A program made the position numbers and the translations under genes. Below the pieces are notes generated by a model. That model did not search any database, was not told where the DNA came from, and worked only from the letters and a program-made list of their open reading frames with translations. This document shows, piece by piece, positions 16,688-25,964 of a stretch of DNA of 62,529 bases (position 1 is its first letter; every line of letters begins with the position of its first letter). This stretch comes from an uncultured Saprospiraceae bacterium (GTDB lineage: Bacteria > Bacteroidota > Bacteroidia > Chitinophagales > Saprospiraceae). The stretch is taken from the NCBI GenBank assembly GCA_937950315.1, contig CALFDU010000067.1, positions 1 through 62,529 of the forward strand, written 5' to 3'.

Positions 16688-16870
16688 AGATTAGAATTAA
16701 ATGTTGTTTACATAACTTAAGAATTATTATAAAATTAAGGAAATTCATACAACTTCATCCATCAATTATATAAATAAAAAGATAAAGACCACTCATAGAG
16801 AGATGGAAGAATGTTGATTTTTTGGCTGTGATCAGTAAAGGGTTCAATTGGTCAAAATCATCTAGAATTC

Positions 16871-17161
16871 ATGAGAAACAATGAAAGTATAGTGGTTGAT
16901 CCTACCGGTGCATTGGCTTATTTTTTAGGCATTAATTTCTTACACTTTGCCTTGTTTTTGTTTCTTTTTTGCTCAGCCGTTTTGATGCTTGTCAGCAAAA
17001 TGACAGAGCCACAACCAGAGGAATCATTGGCCTTGGTGACATTTCAGAAAAAGACAAGCACTGCTTCATTTAGGTGGACATCAGATATTACTTTGACTGT
17101 AGTTTTGGTGGTGTTGGTATTATTGCTTTGGTGGATTTTTAGTCCGTATGGGGTAGGGTGA
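16871..17161 (+). pseudogene. C-terminal remnant of a sodium:solute symporter
   Basis: The 96 codons read like the last two membrane segments of an SSS-family transporter: YFLGINFLHFALFLFLFC, a charged loop with TEPQPEES, then a final helix LVVLVLLLWWIF. A full transporter is over 500 residues. In-frame sequence upstream of the ATG reaches a stop within about 15 codons and shows no transporter sequence, so only the 3' end remains. It could also be a small membrane protein in its own right. Confidence 0.55.
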
Positions 17162-17186
17162 TTAAATGTTTAGATGGTACATTGTA

Positions 17187-17654
17187 TTAGTGAGATGGTT
17201 TGATCTGAGGAAATTTATCTCCAACCAAATTCAATTTAATCCCATGTTCAAGATATGCTTTTAAGCCGTCTAAAATTGTTGTAAATCCTGCCGTATTGTT
17301 TTTAACTGCATCAATTAATTCGGTTCCCGTTTGACTGAATCCATAGTTCTTTATTACAACATAAGTTGATTCTTCTGTTACTTCTGTAAATTCAAAATCT
17401 ACAGTTGTAGTTGGGTCATCCCATTCTATGCTAATCAATTTGTTTTGTACAATCTCTTTTACTTTAATTTTTGTTGAAACATTGTACATTTCCCACTCCC
17501 ATATTATTTCTTCACCTTTTATTAAATTTCCACTCGATTTGGTAAACCAAAAATTCGTCGTACTCTCAGGATTTATAAACGCTTGAAACACTTCAACTAC
17601 TGGTTTTCTAATTAGCATTTGTGTTTCTACAATAGGGATGTACTTATTCTCCAT
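17187..17654 (-). CDS. SRPBCC / AHSA1-type protein
   Basis: This 155-residue protein has the START-like (SRPBCC) pattern: an N-terminal strand ETQMLIRKPVVEVFQAFINPE, a central antiparallel sheet (WEWEMYNVSTKIKVKEIV … ISIEWDDP … TYVVIKNYGF) and a long C-terminal helix. This resembles the activator-of-Hsp90-ATPase-like group of small hydrophobic ligand-binding proteins. It is cytoplasmic; the ligand is unknown. Confidence 0.82.
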   Translation of the reverse strand: MENKYIPIVETQMLIRKPVVEVFQAFINPESTTNFWFTKSSGNLIKGEEIIWEWEMYNVSTKIKVKEIVQNKLISIEWDDPTTTVDFEFTEVTEESTYVVIKNYGFSQTGTELIDAVKNNTAGFTTILDGLKAYLEHGIKLNLVGDKFPQIKPSH

Positions 17655-17849
17655 TTTTTTAAATCATTTTTTATACTTAACTGAACTTGGAACGGATGTA
17701 GTTACGGCAGTTAATGATGCCATAGTTTCAGTTTGTCAAGTGCTCTGCTTGATATAATGGTATTTTGTAATATTCTTTTGGTTTCAATATCTTTTTTGAG
17801 TGACAATGCTGACAGAGAATTGTACGGTTTTGATTTATCGAATTTGGTC

Positions 17850-18040
17850 ATGATACAGATGTAATCATTAATCCTATTTTTTAAACATAGGTAATTTAAG
17901 CATTATGTTACTCTTTTTACGTCAATTGGTGCATGCATTATTCACCATGTTTCTGGATGAATAATAAGATATCTCTTATGCGTTGTCTTTGTTAGGAAGG
18001 AGCAGGTTTGGTCTTCATATATTCTCTTTTATGCGCTGAC
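17850..18040 (+). repeat. Interspersed repeat, degenerate copy
   Basis: The second-hairpin equivalent is present as CCTAT (17873–17877) with ATAGG (17887–17891) around an A/T loop. TTATGCGTTGTC near 17977 and TTATGCGCTGAC near 18029 recall the ATTATGCGCTGA at the end of copy 1. The DinB gene stop follows within 50 bp. The 12-mer AATAAGATATCT occurs at 17963–17974 and again at 18063–18074, exactly 100 bp apart. Other parts are too diverged to align by eye; nothing else is visible in 17655–17849. Confidence 0.5.
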
Positions 18041-18075
18041 TTTAATCTTTATCTGAATTATCAATAAGATATCTT

Positions 18076-18561
18076 TTACTCTTTTTTGTCAATCAATATC
18101 AGTTGTCCTAAATGATAGCTAAGGTGGTTAGTACGACTCATTAGTATATTGAGTTTGTTTCTATGAGGTTCAACTGCAAAGTCTTCATCGGAAATCTTAG
18201 TATGCTTTTCAAGCCATTGATCTTCAGTCAATTTTGTCAATGCATCTGACAATGTTGTATTTGAAATGCTCCAATATTCCCTCAGTTCTTTTACTGTAAA
18301 CTCATCATTCGTCGGGTCATCAGCATTCTTTAAATAAATCTCTGTTAGTTTTGGGAATTGGGGTTCGCCAAGATCAAGTAGAGGCAACATCATGTCGTTC
18401 ACAGCTACTAAATGACCAAGAAGGTAAATAGCCCTGTTTTTATTTGGTGCAACTTCTTTTTTGATTTCTTCATCCGACAATTCATTAAATAATTTATTGG
18501 TTCTCTTAACAGTTGAGTCCCATGATTTGAGAACAAGTTCGCACAATAATTTTTTACTCAT
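18076..18561 (-). CDS. DinB-family protein
   Basis: The 161-residue helical protein fits the DinB/YfiT metal-binding four-helix fold, with histidines in the usual places: LLGHLVAVND in helix 2 and TNHLSYHLGQLILIDK near the C-terminus. The family includes thiol-dependent transferases and DNA-damage-induced proteins. No specific substrate can be named. It lies between two repeat units. Confidence 0.8.
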   Translation of the reverse strand: MSKKLLCELVLKSWDSTVKRTNKLFNELSDEEIKKEVAPNKNRAIYLLGHLVAVNDMMLPLLDLGEPQFPKLTEIYLKNADDPTNDEFTVKELREYWSISNTTLSDALTKLTEDQWLEKHTKISDEDFAVEPHRNKLNILMSRTNHLSYHLGQLILIDKKE

Positions 18562-18654
18562 TGTTTATAATTTGACGTGATAAAAATTTATAGTATTCTT
18601 AATTTTAAATCTTGAACGCTTTATAGATGATTGTATTTACTTTGAATGCTTTTT

Positions 18655-18930
18655 AATATCTAAAAATCCTTAAGAACTGTTGTGAAAGTTTTACTTGCAA
18701 TTCTCTACTTTCCATTGATCACTAATAATTAACCCTCTCTCTCTTTCTAGTATTGAGAGTTGATCTTCTATACTTATGGCGAGTTTTTCGTATTGCATGA
18801 AAATGTCTCAATGATTTATTATTCAAAAGTCAAATTTACAATTTATTGAACCGATGCATAGTACAATAGGCACGTTGGTGTGAGAGGTGCGCAGAAGACT
18901 TAATTGTTCACGGCTGTCTACTCGATTATG
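18655..18930 (+). repeat. Interspersed structured repeat, full but diverged copy
   Basis: A diverged head (GTGAAAGTTTTACTTGCAAT) is followed by sequence aligning with copy 1: TATTCAAAAGTCAAATTTAC, then GTGTGAGAGGTGCGCAGAAG, TTGTTCACGG, and TCTACTCGATTATG with the box at 18921–18928. No full gene follows the tail; only a 27-codon ORF lies before the next repeat head at 19047. Confidence 0.75.
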
Positions 18931-18969
18931 GACTGGCTATTTTTTTTATTCTATAATTATATTTTTCAT

Positions 18970-19053
18970 TCATACCTTTTTCCAAGGGAATTCATTTTTA
19001 GTCTCAATTTTCATTTTTCTGGTTTCGCTAGAAGAGGAACTGCCACTACCCAT
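18970..19053 (-). other. 27-codon ORF enclosed between two repeat copies
   Basis: The minus strand reads an ATG (19053) to TGA (18970) peptide beginning MGSGSSSSETRKMKIETKN. Its position between a repeat head and a repeat tail is that of other cassette genes. It may be a tiny gene or the 5' stub of an eroded one. There is no homology I recognise. Confidence 0.3.
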
Positions 19054-19175
19054 ACCACTCTTCGATTAGTCATTGGATATCAGTTAACCAACTACTATCT
19101 AAAAGTTTTTCTCCTAATTGCAATGTACCAATTTATATCTCCTTTGAAAACATTTGTGACCAGGCCCTTGAATAA
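19047..19175 (+). repeat. Interspersed repeat, head-only copy
   Basis: CCCATACCACTCTTCGATTA at the left matches CCCATACCACCCTTCAATTA of copy 2. GTTAACCAACTACTATC, AAAGTTTTTCTCC and AATTTATATCTCCTTTGAAA follow in family order. The second hairpin is weakened. The sequence ends at about 19175, a few bases before the stop of the aspartyl protease gene. Confidence 0.75.
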
Positions 19176-19181
19176 ACAAAA

Positions 19182-20162
19182 TTAATTTTCAATTCCGAAT
19201 GAATTGTTTTTCGTATCTATAACCACAATCTTATTGTTGAATAATCGGTTGCCAGTCATGCCAAACAAATACCAGCTGGGTATATAATTTACCACATCAA
19301 GTACTTCACATCCATAGATGCTCTGATTACTGTATTTGTAATCTCCAATTTGTATGTCTTCTTCAAGGTTTTTCTTATAAACTGGTAATTGTCTTCCCCA
19401 GTTGGTTATACAACATAAACTATCAGTTTTGCTTTCATTAATATTCTTTAGCCTCTTGTTGCTTGTTATCAAGGAAAACATACTTGACCCAGTGTCATAG
19501 AATAGTCTCGTATTCTTTTTGCCTATTTTGGTTGGTATTAATAGCGGGAATTTATCTACACTAGCATCTTTGAGATAACTTAATTCATACCCTAAATTGT
19601 CTATTTCTTTATTGGTAATAGCCAACCGATCATTTTTGAAATCTAAAATTAAAGTCCTATTGACAAAAGCATCAAATCCAATTGTTCCGACGACCGTAAA
19701 CGATGAATCAATTTTTTCTTCTCCCAAGGATGATGCAATTCTTATTTTTTCGGCTTGAAAATGATTGTCATTTATTTGGATAACAGGATTTTTGAAATAT
19801 CTCAAACTATCTTCGTTGTAGAATGTTTTTATGGGATGATCTGGGTCAGAAATTTTATTTAATGTTTTTCCATAAAATAGAGTAGTCTGTGTTCCACTAT
19901 CAAATTGCATAAATAAATTTCCATTCAAACCTTTTATTTGCACTGGAACAAAAAAGGCAATTTTTTCGATTTTTTCTTCCCCAAGAAAATCACTACTCCA
20001 TCTTATGTTGCAAAACGAAATATTTTCTGGTTCATCAAAAGTGTGAAAAGTTTCCACAGTCGAACTGCTTCGCCAATATGATATGTAAATAGGTGTCGCG
20101 ATTATTGCCATCAAGAATAAAGCGATAACAATATAAAATATTCTCTTAAAGATTTTCTTCAT
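19182..20162 (-). CDS. Membrane-anchored retropepsin/pepsin-like aspartyl protease
   Basis: The 326-residue protein has one N-terminal transmembrane helix (about 8–28) and two aspartyl-protease-like half-sites: MQFDSGTQ in the first half and LFYDTGSSMF in the second, each with the D-(S/T)-G-(S/T) signature after a hydrophobic strand. This suggests a two-lobed enzyme acting outside the inner membrane. Family members in Bacteroidota are poorly studied. It may instead be an inactive paralogue, since flap residues cannot be verified by eye. Confidence 0.65.
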   Translation of the reverse strand: MKKIFKRIFYIVIALFLMAIIATPIYISYWRSSSTVETFHTFDEPENISFCNIRWSSDFLGEEKIEKIAFFVPVQIKGLNGNLFMQFDSGTQTTLFYGKTLNKISDPDHPIKTFYNEDSLRYFKNPVIQINDNHFQAEKIRIASSLGEEKIDSSFTVVGTIGFDAFVNRTLILDFKNDRLAITNKEIDNLGYELSYLKDASVDKFPLLIPTKIGKKNTRLFYDTGSSMFSLITSNKRLKNINESKTDSLCCITNWGRQLPVYKKNLEEDIQIGDYKYSNQSIYGCEVLDVVNYIPSWYLFGMTGNRLFNNKIVVIDTKNNSFGIEN

Positions 20163-20710
20163 AATTTTTTATAGATTGACTTCAAGTCTGAAGTCGTATC
20201 TTTGATTTGTTAGTAAAAGTATACGGGACTCGGTCATGGGTGATAGGAGAGTAGTGTCTTTCTTTACATTTAATAACCGGTTTACGTATATAAACTTCAA
20301 GCTTAACGTAAGTATGGGGTATTAATATTCTACAAAATACATATTTATTTTGCCTTTGTTTTTGGCTGCGATTTTCCCACGATGCATGTAATTTAATTTT
20401 AAAACCTAGTTTATATTTTGCTTGTTATTGCACCCAGTAGTAATCAACAATAAAATTAATGGGTTGTATTATCGCATAATTTTTTTCTAATTTTGTGTGA
20501 CGAGTTTGTGGGCTGCTTCGTCTTTCGCTGTCTTGTATGTGGCTTAAGCTATAGGAAATAAAAATTAATTGAATGGTGGTATTGAAATCAAACGAAATAA
20601 TATGGCTGTTTGATCAAATGGGTGGCGGTATGAATGGCTTGGTCTTAGGGTGTGTAATAGAGTAACAACGAGAAAGAACTTCAGCTTTTCTACGAGATCG
20701 CAAACCTTTT
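20163..20710. other. Gene-free stretch
   Basis: This 548-bp stretch contains no convincing gene. A short segment near 20330–20370 (CTACAAAATACATATTTATT followed by a GCC…GGC pair) faintly recalls the core of the interspersed repeat. TTCTACGAGATCGC near 20690 faintly recalls its tail just before the next gene stop. I do not count it as a copy. Confidence 0.4.
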
Positions 20711-21358
20711 TTATGTTTTAAAAATGTCTTTCCCATCATACAAGAGATTTTTGACAATCGTCGAATCTAGTTCGTAAAACTCTTCCTCTTCGTCGTCTTT
20801 GTTTATTACATCGTCTACAAAAAAGTCAACAAGGCTGGATCCGGTAATATTACCATCATAGTCTCTTTCAAATTCAGTTTTTAATAATTTGCGGTTGTAT
20901 ATTGTTTGTTTATCATCAACATAAAAGGCTTTACAATGTATTTCGCCTTTTGTTTCAAATACGTGGTCATTATATTCGTTATAGATTAATCCTTTTACCT
21001 TGATGTCTCCCAGCACTGTGAGTGTGCCCCAACTATATAAATGATCGGCTTCTAAATTGCCTAGTACAATGACGTTTCCAATATAGGAATTCTTGTAGTC
21101 ATCGTAAATCCCATGGATGGTGAGATTCCCTTTTACTATTAATGCATACTCGGAAGCGAAAGATTTATCCAATATCAAATCACCCTCATGAATATACCAG
21201 TTCTTGGTTTGTTCAAGTGTCTTTAAGACATAGTTAAAATCATACGGTTTATCTTTTCTGTTTTGTATGATTTCAATTACTTCTGATCGGACGTCGTCAT
21301 TTATATTTTTTAATTTACTCAAAATATTTTTTTCGGACATCCATTCAATTTTGCTCAT
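20711..21358 (-). CDS. Polymer-forming (bactofilin-like) right-handed beta-helix protein
   Basis: I choose the ATG at 21358 (MSKIEWMSEKNIL) over a TTG extension that adds 28 unlikely hydrophobic residues. The 215-residue protein has a helical start and then a run of short beta strands (GDLILDK, ALIVKGNLTIHG, NVIVLGNLEADHL, GTLTVLGDIKVKGLI), as in bactofilin and polymer-forming cytoskeletal proteins. It ends in an acidic tail (NKDDEEEEFYEL). It may assemble a scaffold or simply be a soluble beta-helix. Confidence 0.6.
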   Translation of the reverse strand: MSKIEWMSEKNILSKLKNINDDVRSEVIEIIQNRKDKPYDFNYVLKTLEQTKNWYIHEGDLILDKSFASEYALIVKGNLTIHGIYDDYKNSYIGNVIVLGNLEADHLYSWGTLTVLGDIKVKGLIYNEYNDHVFETKGEIHCKAFYVDDKQTIYNRKLLKTEFERDYDGNITGSSLVDFFVDDVINKDDEEEEFYELDSTIVKNLLYDGKDIFKT

Positions 21359-21469
21359 TGGTATAAATGATTTTATTGCTATATGAAAGCAAATATATGA
21401 AAAGTAGAAAAAAGTGAATCCGACTTTTGTGCATTGAATCAAATTTTTGATTCAATGCATCTGGGTGTC

Positions 21470-21545
21470 TGAGAAGACCTACGCATGAATGGAAAACTGA
21501 GGTATGCTGAGGGCTCTATGACTCATGACCAACTAATCGATTAGT
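21470..21545 (+). repeat. Interspersed repeat, tail-only copy
   Basis: GAGGGCTCTATGACTCATGA followed by CTAATCGATTAG aligns with the GTGGGCTTTATTGCTCACGG…CTACTCGATTATG tail of copy 1. The ATP-grasp gene stop overlaps its last bases. No head is recognisable. Confidence 0.55.
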
Positions 21546-22596
21546 TGCTTACTGCCCATTTTTGATTTAAAATATTACTTAATAAGTCAAGATAATTCCA
21601 TCCCATTTTTTTGGCAGCAAGCAGGGTAAGGCTATCTTGGTTTTTTCTATGTTGTCTTGATGGTCCTGTCATATTTGGCTTCATGTTTAAATCAAATAGA
21701 AAGTATTGACCTTTTTCGTTTGCTCTGCAATCTATTCTTATCGGCGCTTTAATATCAATTAATTCTGCAGCTTTGATACAATTTTCATATACTTCTAAAA
21801 TTTCGACACTTTTTAATTCGTCATCATCCAAAACTAGGCTATTTTCCATTACTGCGATTAATCCATTGTAGGGTGCGATTCCATTATCGTGATTCATTCG
21901 TTTGACAGCAGGTAAGCACCAAGGTTTATCAAAATGTTTCGTTTCATTATCCAATTGATATTTTCCTTTTGGCATCACTGAAATTGTGATTTCTTGACCG
22001 CTTAAGTAATACTCTATGTAGGCTGCACTTCCAAAATTATTTTCAGCAAATAATTCACCTATCTTTTCTTTAAATTCTATTTGATTCTCAATTTTAGTAA
22101 CTCCTTGACTCCCTCTTCCTCTAATTGGCTTCAAAACGATTGGGAATTTTATTTCTAGTGATGAGTCAGAATAATTTTGTTTGGTAATTATTTGATTGTT
22201 GGGTATTGGAATTTTATTTTGCCTTAATAATTCGTTGGTATATGTTTTGTCGTCAAAGACGTCAACGGATTTTGGTGTCTGTCCAACCAATTCTATACCT
22301 CGGTCTAAGTATTTTTCTATTGGGTGATTTTCATACAATACCGTATTTAACCAAAAAATATTGGCTCCTTTTTCTAGCGCTTCTTCGATTCCTGCTTTTG
22401 TGTCTGGAAAAACCCAATCTTTATCTATGGTCAGAATTGGATTTTCAACAGGTGTCACTACCTCCATGCCTCCTTCGATTAGTTGAACTGCAATATCTGC
22501 TCCGCTATCAGAATAACCTCCAGGTTTCATGGGTTTTTGAATTCCATCTTTTATGGGTGGCAATTTGGCTTGAAAAAGTATAGCTATTTTATTCAT
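21541..22596 (-). CDS. ATP-grasp ligase, D-Ala–D-Ala ligase-like
   Basis: The 351-residue enzyme shows an ATP-grasp fold: a Lys-containing strand FPIVLKPIRGRGSQGV for nucleotide binding, hinge AAYIEYYLSGQEITISV, and the metal-binding end IRIDCRANEKGQYFLFDLNMKPNMTG. It joins a carboxylate to an amine via acyl phosphate. The N-terminal GGYSDSGADIAVQLIEGG resembles D-alanine ligase relatives, but the substrate is not predictable. It may make a dipeptide or modified amino acid. Confidence 0.78.
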   Translation of the reverse strand: MNKIAILFQAKLPPIKDGIQKPMKPGGYSDSGADIAVQLIEGGMEVVTPVENPILTIDKDWVFPDTKAGIEEALEKGANIFWLNTVLYENHPIEKYLDRGIELVGQTPKSVDVFDDKTYTNELLRQNKIPIPNNQIITKQNYSDSSLEIKFPIVLKPIRGRGSQGVTKIENQIEFKEKIGELFAENNFGSAAYIEYYLSGQEITISVMPKGKYQLDNETKHFDKPWCLPAVKRMNHDNGIAPYNGLIAVMENSLVLDDDELKSVEILEVYENCIKAAELIDIKAPIRIDCRANEKGQYFLFDLNMKPNMTGPSRQHRKNQDSLTLLAAKKMGWNYLDLLSNILNQKWAVSN

Positions 22597-22848
22597 TAAG
22601 TTTTTTATTTTCTAATGTGTAAGAGGATTTCGTTTGCTCGGACACTTAGATTGCGCTTTTATTTTGTCAACATGTAAATACGTTTATAACTCGATCACCC
22701 ATTTATTATCCTCGCATCCTAAAAGTACATTTTGGCAAACTACATTCCAAATTCCATCTCCGATTTTAGCATCGCTTGAATGTCCTCAATCGACAACTAA
22801 GGGATATTTGATATTGTTGGCTGTAGTTGGTTAATAAATTTTGAAGGC

Positions 22849-23691
22849 TTATTCGTTCGTGATCAGTACTTTTTTTACCGTTGATTTTCCTCCAGCACCA
22901 ATTCTCAAATAGTATAAGCCAGTTTCTTCAAATCTCAAATTGAGTTCATTCGGTAAAGTTTTAATTTTTTTTCCTAATTGATTTATTACTTCTATTTTTT
23001 CAATTTTGAAATTGGTATGAATGAAAACCTGATTATTTGTTTTGCTTGGATTTGGGTAGATAGTGAGTTCTGATTCGTTGAGAATTTGATTTGTATTATT
23101 TGTTAGGTGCGTTTCATCACAATCCCTTTCTAAATCAAAATCAACCAGCTCAATGTTATTTTGAAAACATCTGATAGGACCTGTATGTGGGTCACAAATA
23201 TTGCCTTGCGGAAATAGATATGTAGTGCAACCAACACCCTCAATTATCTCAACTCCAAAATCAATTACTTGGATATGTTGAACGGTTCTTTGCGTTCCAT
23301 TGATCATTCTGTTACTTGTCGAATCGATATTGACTTCAATAGAGAAATTAGGTCCAAAAATTTCAATAATGTAAGAATCACCAGCTATTAAATTAAAATC
23401 ATATAGAACAGATTCTTCTCCACTATTTACATCGTATAGCATCCATTTTCTATTTGTTTCTCTAATGAGTGGTAAGAAATCTGGATTTGAAAATGAACAG
23501 CTCTTGTCTCCGTCGAGCATTAACCATGAAATTCCATTAATGATGGTGTCGCCGTTTATGAATAGCGAATTCGCTTCAACGATTCCGAAATTATTATAAG
23601 AATACGTCCAAGTAGTTGTGGAGTCAAGGGAAGGTTGAGATATTGATTGTAGCCAGAGTAAGCTCAAGGCAAATATTAAAAGTCGTTTCAT
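22849..23691 (-). CDS. T9SS-sorted secreted protein, paralogue family A
   Basis: The 280-residue protein has a signal peptide (1–18) and an N-terminal domain with W-x-Y…GDTIINGISWLML…YDVNSGEESVLYDFNLIAGDSY, then a T9SS sorting domain (LTIYPNPSKTNNQVFI … GLYYLRI). The same YDF-x-L-x-x-GD layout appears at 45501–46406 and 60170–61078. The role of the domain is unknown; secretion is well supported. Confidence 0.75.
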   Translation of the reverse strand: MKRLLIFALSLLWLQSISQPSLDSTTTWTYSYNNFGIVEANSLFINGDTIINGISWLMLDGDKSCSFSNPDFLPLIRETNRKWMLYDVNSGEESVLYDFNLIAGDSYIIEIFGPNFSIEVNIDSTSNRMINGTQRTVQHIQVIDFGVEIIEGVGCTTYLFPQGNICDPHTGPIRCFQNNIELVDFDLERDCDETHLTNNTNQILNESELTIYPNPSKTNNQVFIHTNFKIEKIEVINQLGKKIKTLPNELNLRFEETGLYYLRIGAGGKSTVKKVLITNE

Positions 23692-23738
23692 GATTTAATT
23701 TTATATGCAGTAACATATCTAGCTCTCCTTCACTGAAA

Positions 23739-24551
23739 TTATCTCAATTTTTTAATGATATCCATATCAGATTGAGTGATACTTGAATTGGGATTAAAAT
23801 ACGAATTGACGTCTTCAAATAAGATCGGGCCATCATTGACATTGAACACCAATCTAAAGTAATTAGGTGAATTAGGGTCCGACACCATTGAATCCATAAT
23901 TTCAAAACATTGATCATAATTGATGCCATCCAATTCAAATTCATCCAATTGAGAGATGATAACTCTATCTATTTCATTTTGACTCAGCGATGTATATTTG
24001 ATGTTTTGATTATCTTCTTCAATATTGAAAACTTGTATGCCCTGAATATTTTCTCCATTATTCCCAATGGAGAATCTATATGATTTTTCATTTAGACTAA
24101 ATGCCTCAATATTTATCCTATCGGGATCAGATAATCGTCCCGCAGTTAAAATTAATCTTGGTGCAAATTTCCATGTATTCTGCAACGAAATTGAAAATGC
24201 CTCAATTTGTTCACACACATCTTGGCAATCTAAGAATGCCGAACAACTTACTGCATCATTAAAAATTGAGACATTTGAAAATCTTATTGTATCAAGAGAT
24301 TCAGTTGTAATTATTGAATCACCAGCTTGGTCATATCTTTGACTAATTAATTCTCTTGTGTAGATTGTATCCTCAGATTGCTCATAATATTCAAACCAAA
24401 CAGCACTTTCTGCTTCAACAAGTGATAGTGGTGGACCTGCAGCAGGGCAAGGATCTACACAATCACATACGCCACAAGAGCTTAACCAAATTGTGATGAT
24501 ATATAGGTTCAGGATTAATAACACAGGAAAGTTATTCGATGAATTTTTCAT
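23739..24551 (-). CDS. Hypothetical lipoprotein
   Basis: The 270-residue protein has a hydrophobic leader ending in WLSSCGVCDCVDPC, a lipobox followed by a Cys-rich short stretch (four Cys within about 12 residues). The mature part is beta-rich with no known domain. It is one of three neighbouring secreted or lipoprotein genes on the same strand. Confidence 0.65.
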   Translation of the reverse strand: MKNSSNNFPVLLILNLYIITIWLSSCGVCDCVDPCPAAGPPLSLVEAESAVWFEYYEQSEDTIYTRELISQRYDQAGDSIITTESLDTIRFSNVSIFNDAVSCSAFLDCQDVCEQIEAFSISLQNTWKFAPRLILTAGRLSDPDRINIEAFSLNEKSYRFSIGNNGENIQGIQVFNIEEDNQNIKYTSLSQNEIDRVIISQLDEFELDGINYDQCFEIMDSMVSDPNSPNYFRLVFNVNDGPILFEDVNSYFNPNSSITQSDMDIIKKLR

Positions 24552-24672
24552 TTTGTAAAATTTAATTTCTCCTTACCAGTGAGATTATTAGGCTCATTAT
24601 GGTTTGGCTTTTGACACTCGTTAATTCCTGTCATTTACTTTTTTATGAATCTAAAAATATTTGAGATTGTAT

Positions 24673-25785
24673 CTATTCGGTATATGTCACGGCATTAAGT
24701 GATACGATACTATCTTGGGTATTTTGATCACCTATGTACAAATTAGAAGCTTCAGAATAGCCTACCGATCCTATTTGTGTAAACCGATTTGTCCGAAAAG
24801 TAACTCCATTAGTGATATCGAAAAACCTATTCTCCAAATTTAATCTACCATCGATGTAATAGTTGCCTACTAATTTATTATTGAGGTCATTAAAAAAGCA
24901 TACTTGGTCAGAAGAAACAATTAGAGCAAATTCTTCATACGTTTGATAATTACAATTTCTAAGTTCTAAAAAAATCAAATTATTGTGGGCAGTTGCATCG
25001 GATATAAAATCATCACCAAAATTTTTAATAGATAGAGTTTCACCTGTATTTCGGTCTATAAATTCTAACTGCTGTGCATGGAATAATACTAAATAATCTT
25101 CATGGAATAATACTTCTCTTAGATGCAAAGTAGTTTCTTTTGTCCATTCAACCTGACCATCAATATTCATTTTGGTAATAAGTCTTAAGGAGTCGGTGGA
25201 GCTATAATGTAGATAAATGGATACAAGGTCGTTTTGCTTTTCTAAGAAGACGTTTCTTTTAAACCAAAATGACAAGTTTGTGTTCTGTGATGGTACTACT
25301 TTGGGTAGAGTATCTTTTGATTCTAAATTGTACTCGACTATTCTGAATGGATTTTCTGCAGTATAGTAAGCTAGTCCATTATTTATTATTCCCAGAAATC
25401 TATATGTCGGATAATTTTCTAACTCGTACTCAACTTCTAAGTTGTCTGGTGAAATCAATAAGTTATTAAAATGAATCCAATCATCTATAAAAAACTTGTT
25501 ATTTCTAGGGGTTATTATTTTGTCTATTGGGATAGAAGCCAGTTCTTTTCCATCTTCAATATCTACCTTTATGAAACGGTATATACTATCTTGATCTAAT
25601 GCATAATAGTAGTAATATTCATCTCTCACTCCTCCATAAAAGATTTCTTTTAAATTTGGTAGCGTATCAGTCCAAATAATCTCTTCGGTAATACTAGTAT
25701 TCTCAATGAGAGGGATTCTTTCGAGACAACTAGATGTAAATACAGTTAAAAAAATAGAAGCAATGAATACATGGAAGTTTTTCAT
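24673..25785 (-). CDS. Hypothetical lipoprotein, possible beta-propeller
   Basis: The 370-residue protein has a lipobox (FTSSCLE, Cys20). The body alternates short strands with loops in a propeller-like way (GIINNGLAYYTAENPFRIVEYNLESKD…FRTNRFTQIGSVGYSEASNLYIGDQ). There are no catalytic residues to point to. It resembles in style the broken lipoprotein gene at 27872–29034. Confidence 0.6.
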   Translation of the reverse strand: MKNFHVFIASIFLTVFTSSCLERIPLIENTSITEEIIWTDTLPNLKEIFYGGVRDEYYYYYALDQDSIYRFIKVDIEDGKELASIPIDKIITPRNNKFFIDDWIHFNNLLISPDNLEVEYELENYPTYRFLGIINNGLAYYTAENPFRIVEYNLESKDTLPKVVPSQNTNLSFWFKRNVFLEKQNDLVSIYLHYSSTDSLRLITKMNIDGQVEWTKETTLHLREVLFHEDYLVLFHAQQLEFIDRNTGETLSIKNFGDDFISDATAHNNLIFLELRNCNYQTYEEFALIVSSDQVCFFNDLNNKLVGNYYIDGRLNLENRFFDITNGVTFRTNRFTQIGSVGYSEASNLYIGDQNTQDSIVSLNAVTYTE

Positions 25786-25964
25786 ATTTGAATTTGCGTA
25801 TAAATTGACGATATGTATTTAACGTATGAAATATCAAGTTGGTTGGTTCTATGTATTATTCAACCTAAATTATTTCTTAGATGTTTGATGTTATGGAGTA
25901 GGGGGTATCTCCGATCAAAAACCAACAAGCTATTCGATGATTGAATAAGACTTTAAAAATATAT

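Noticed and set aside
20330-20420. A further repeat copy in the gene-free stretch 20163–20710.
   Set aside because: Only one short block resembles the family and the conserved middle and tail are missing.
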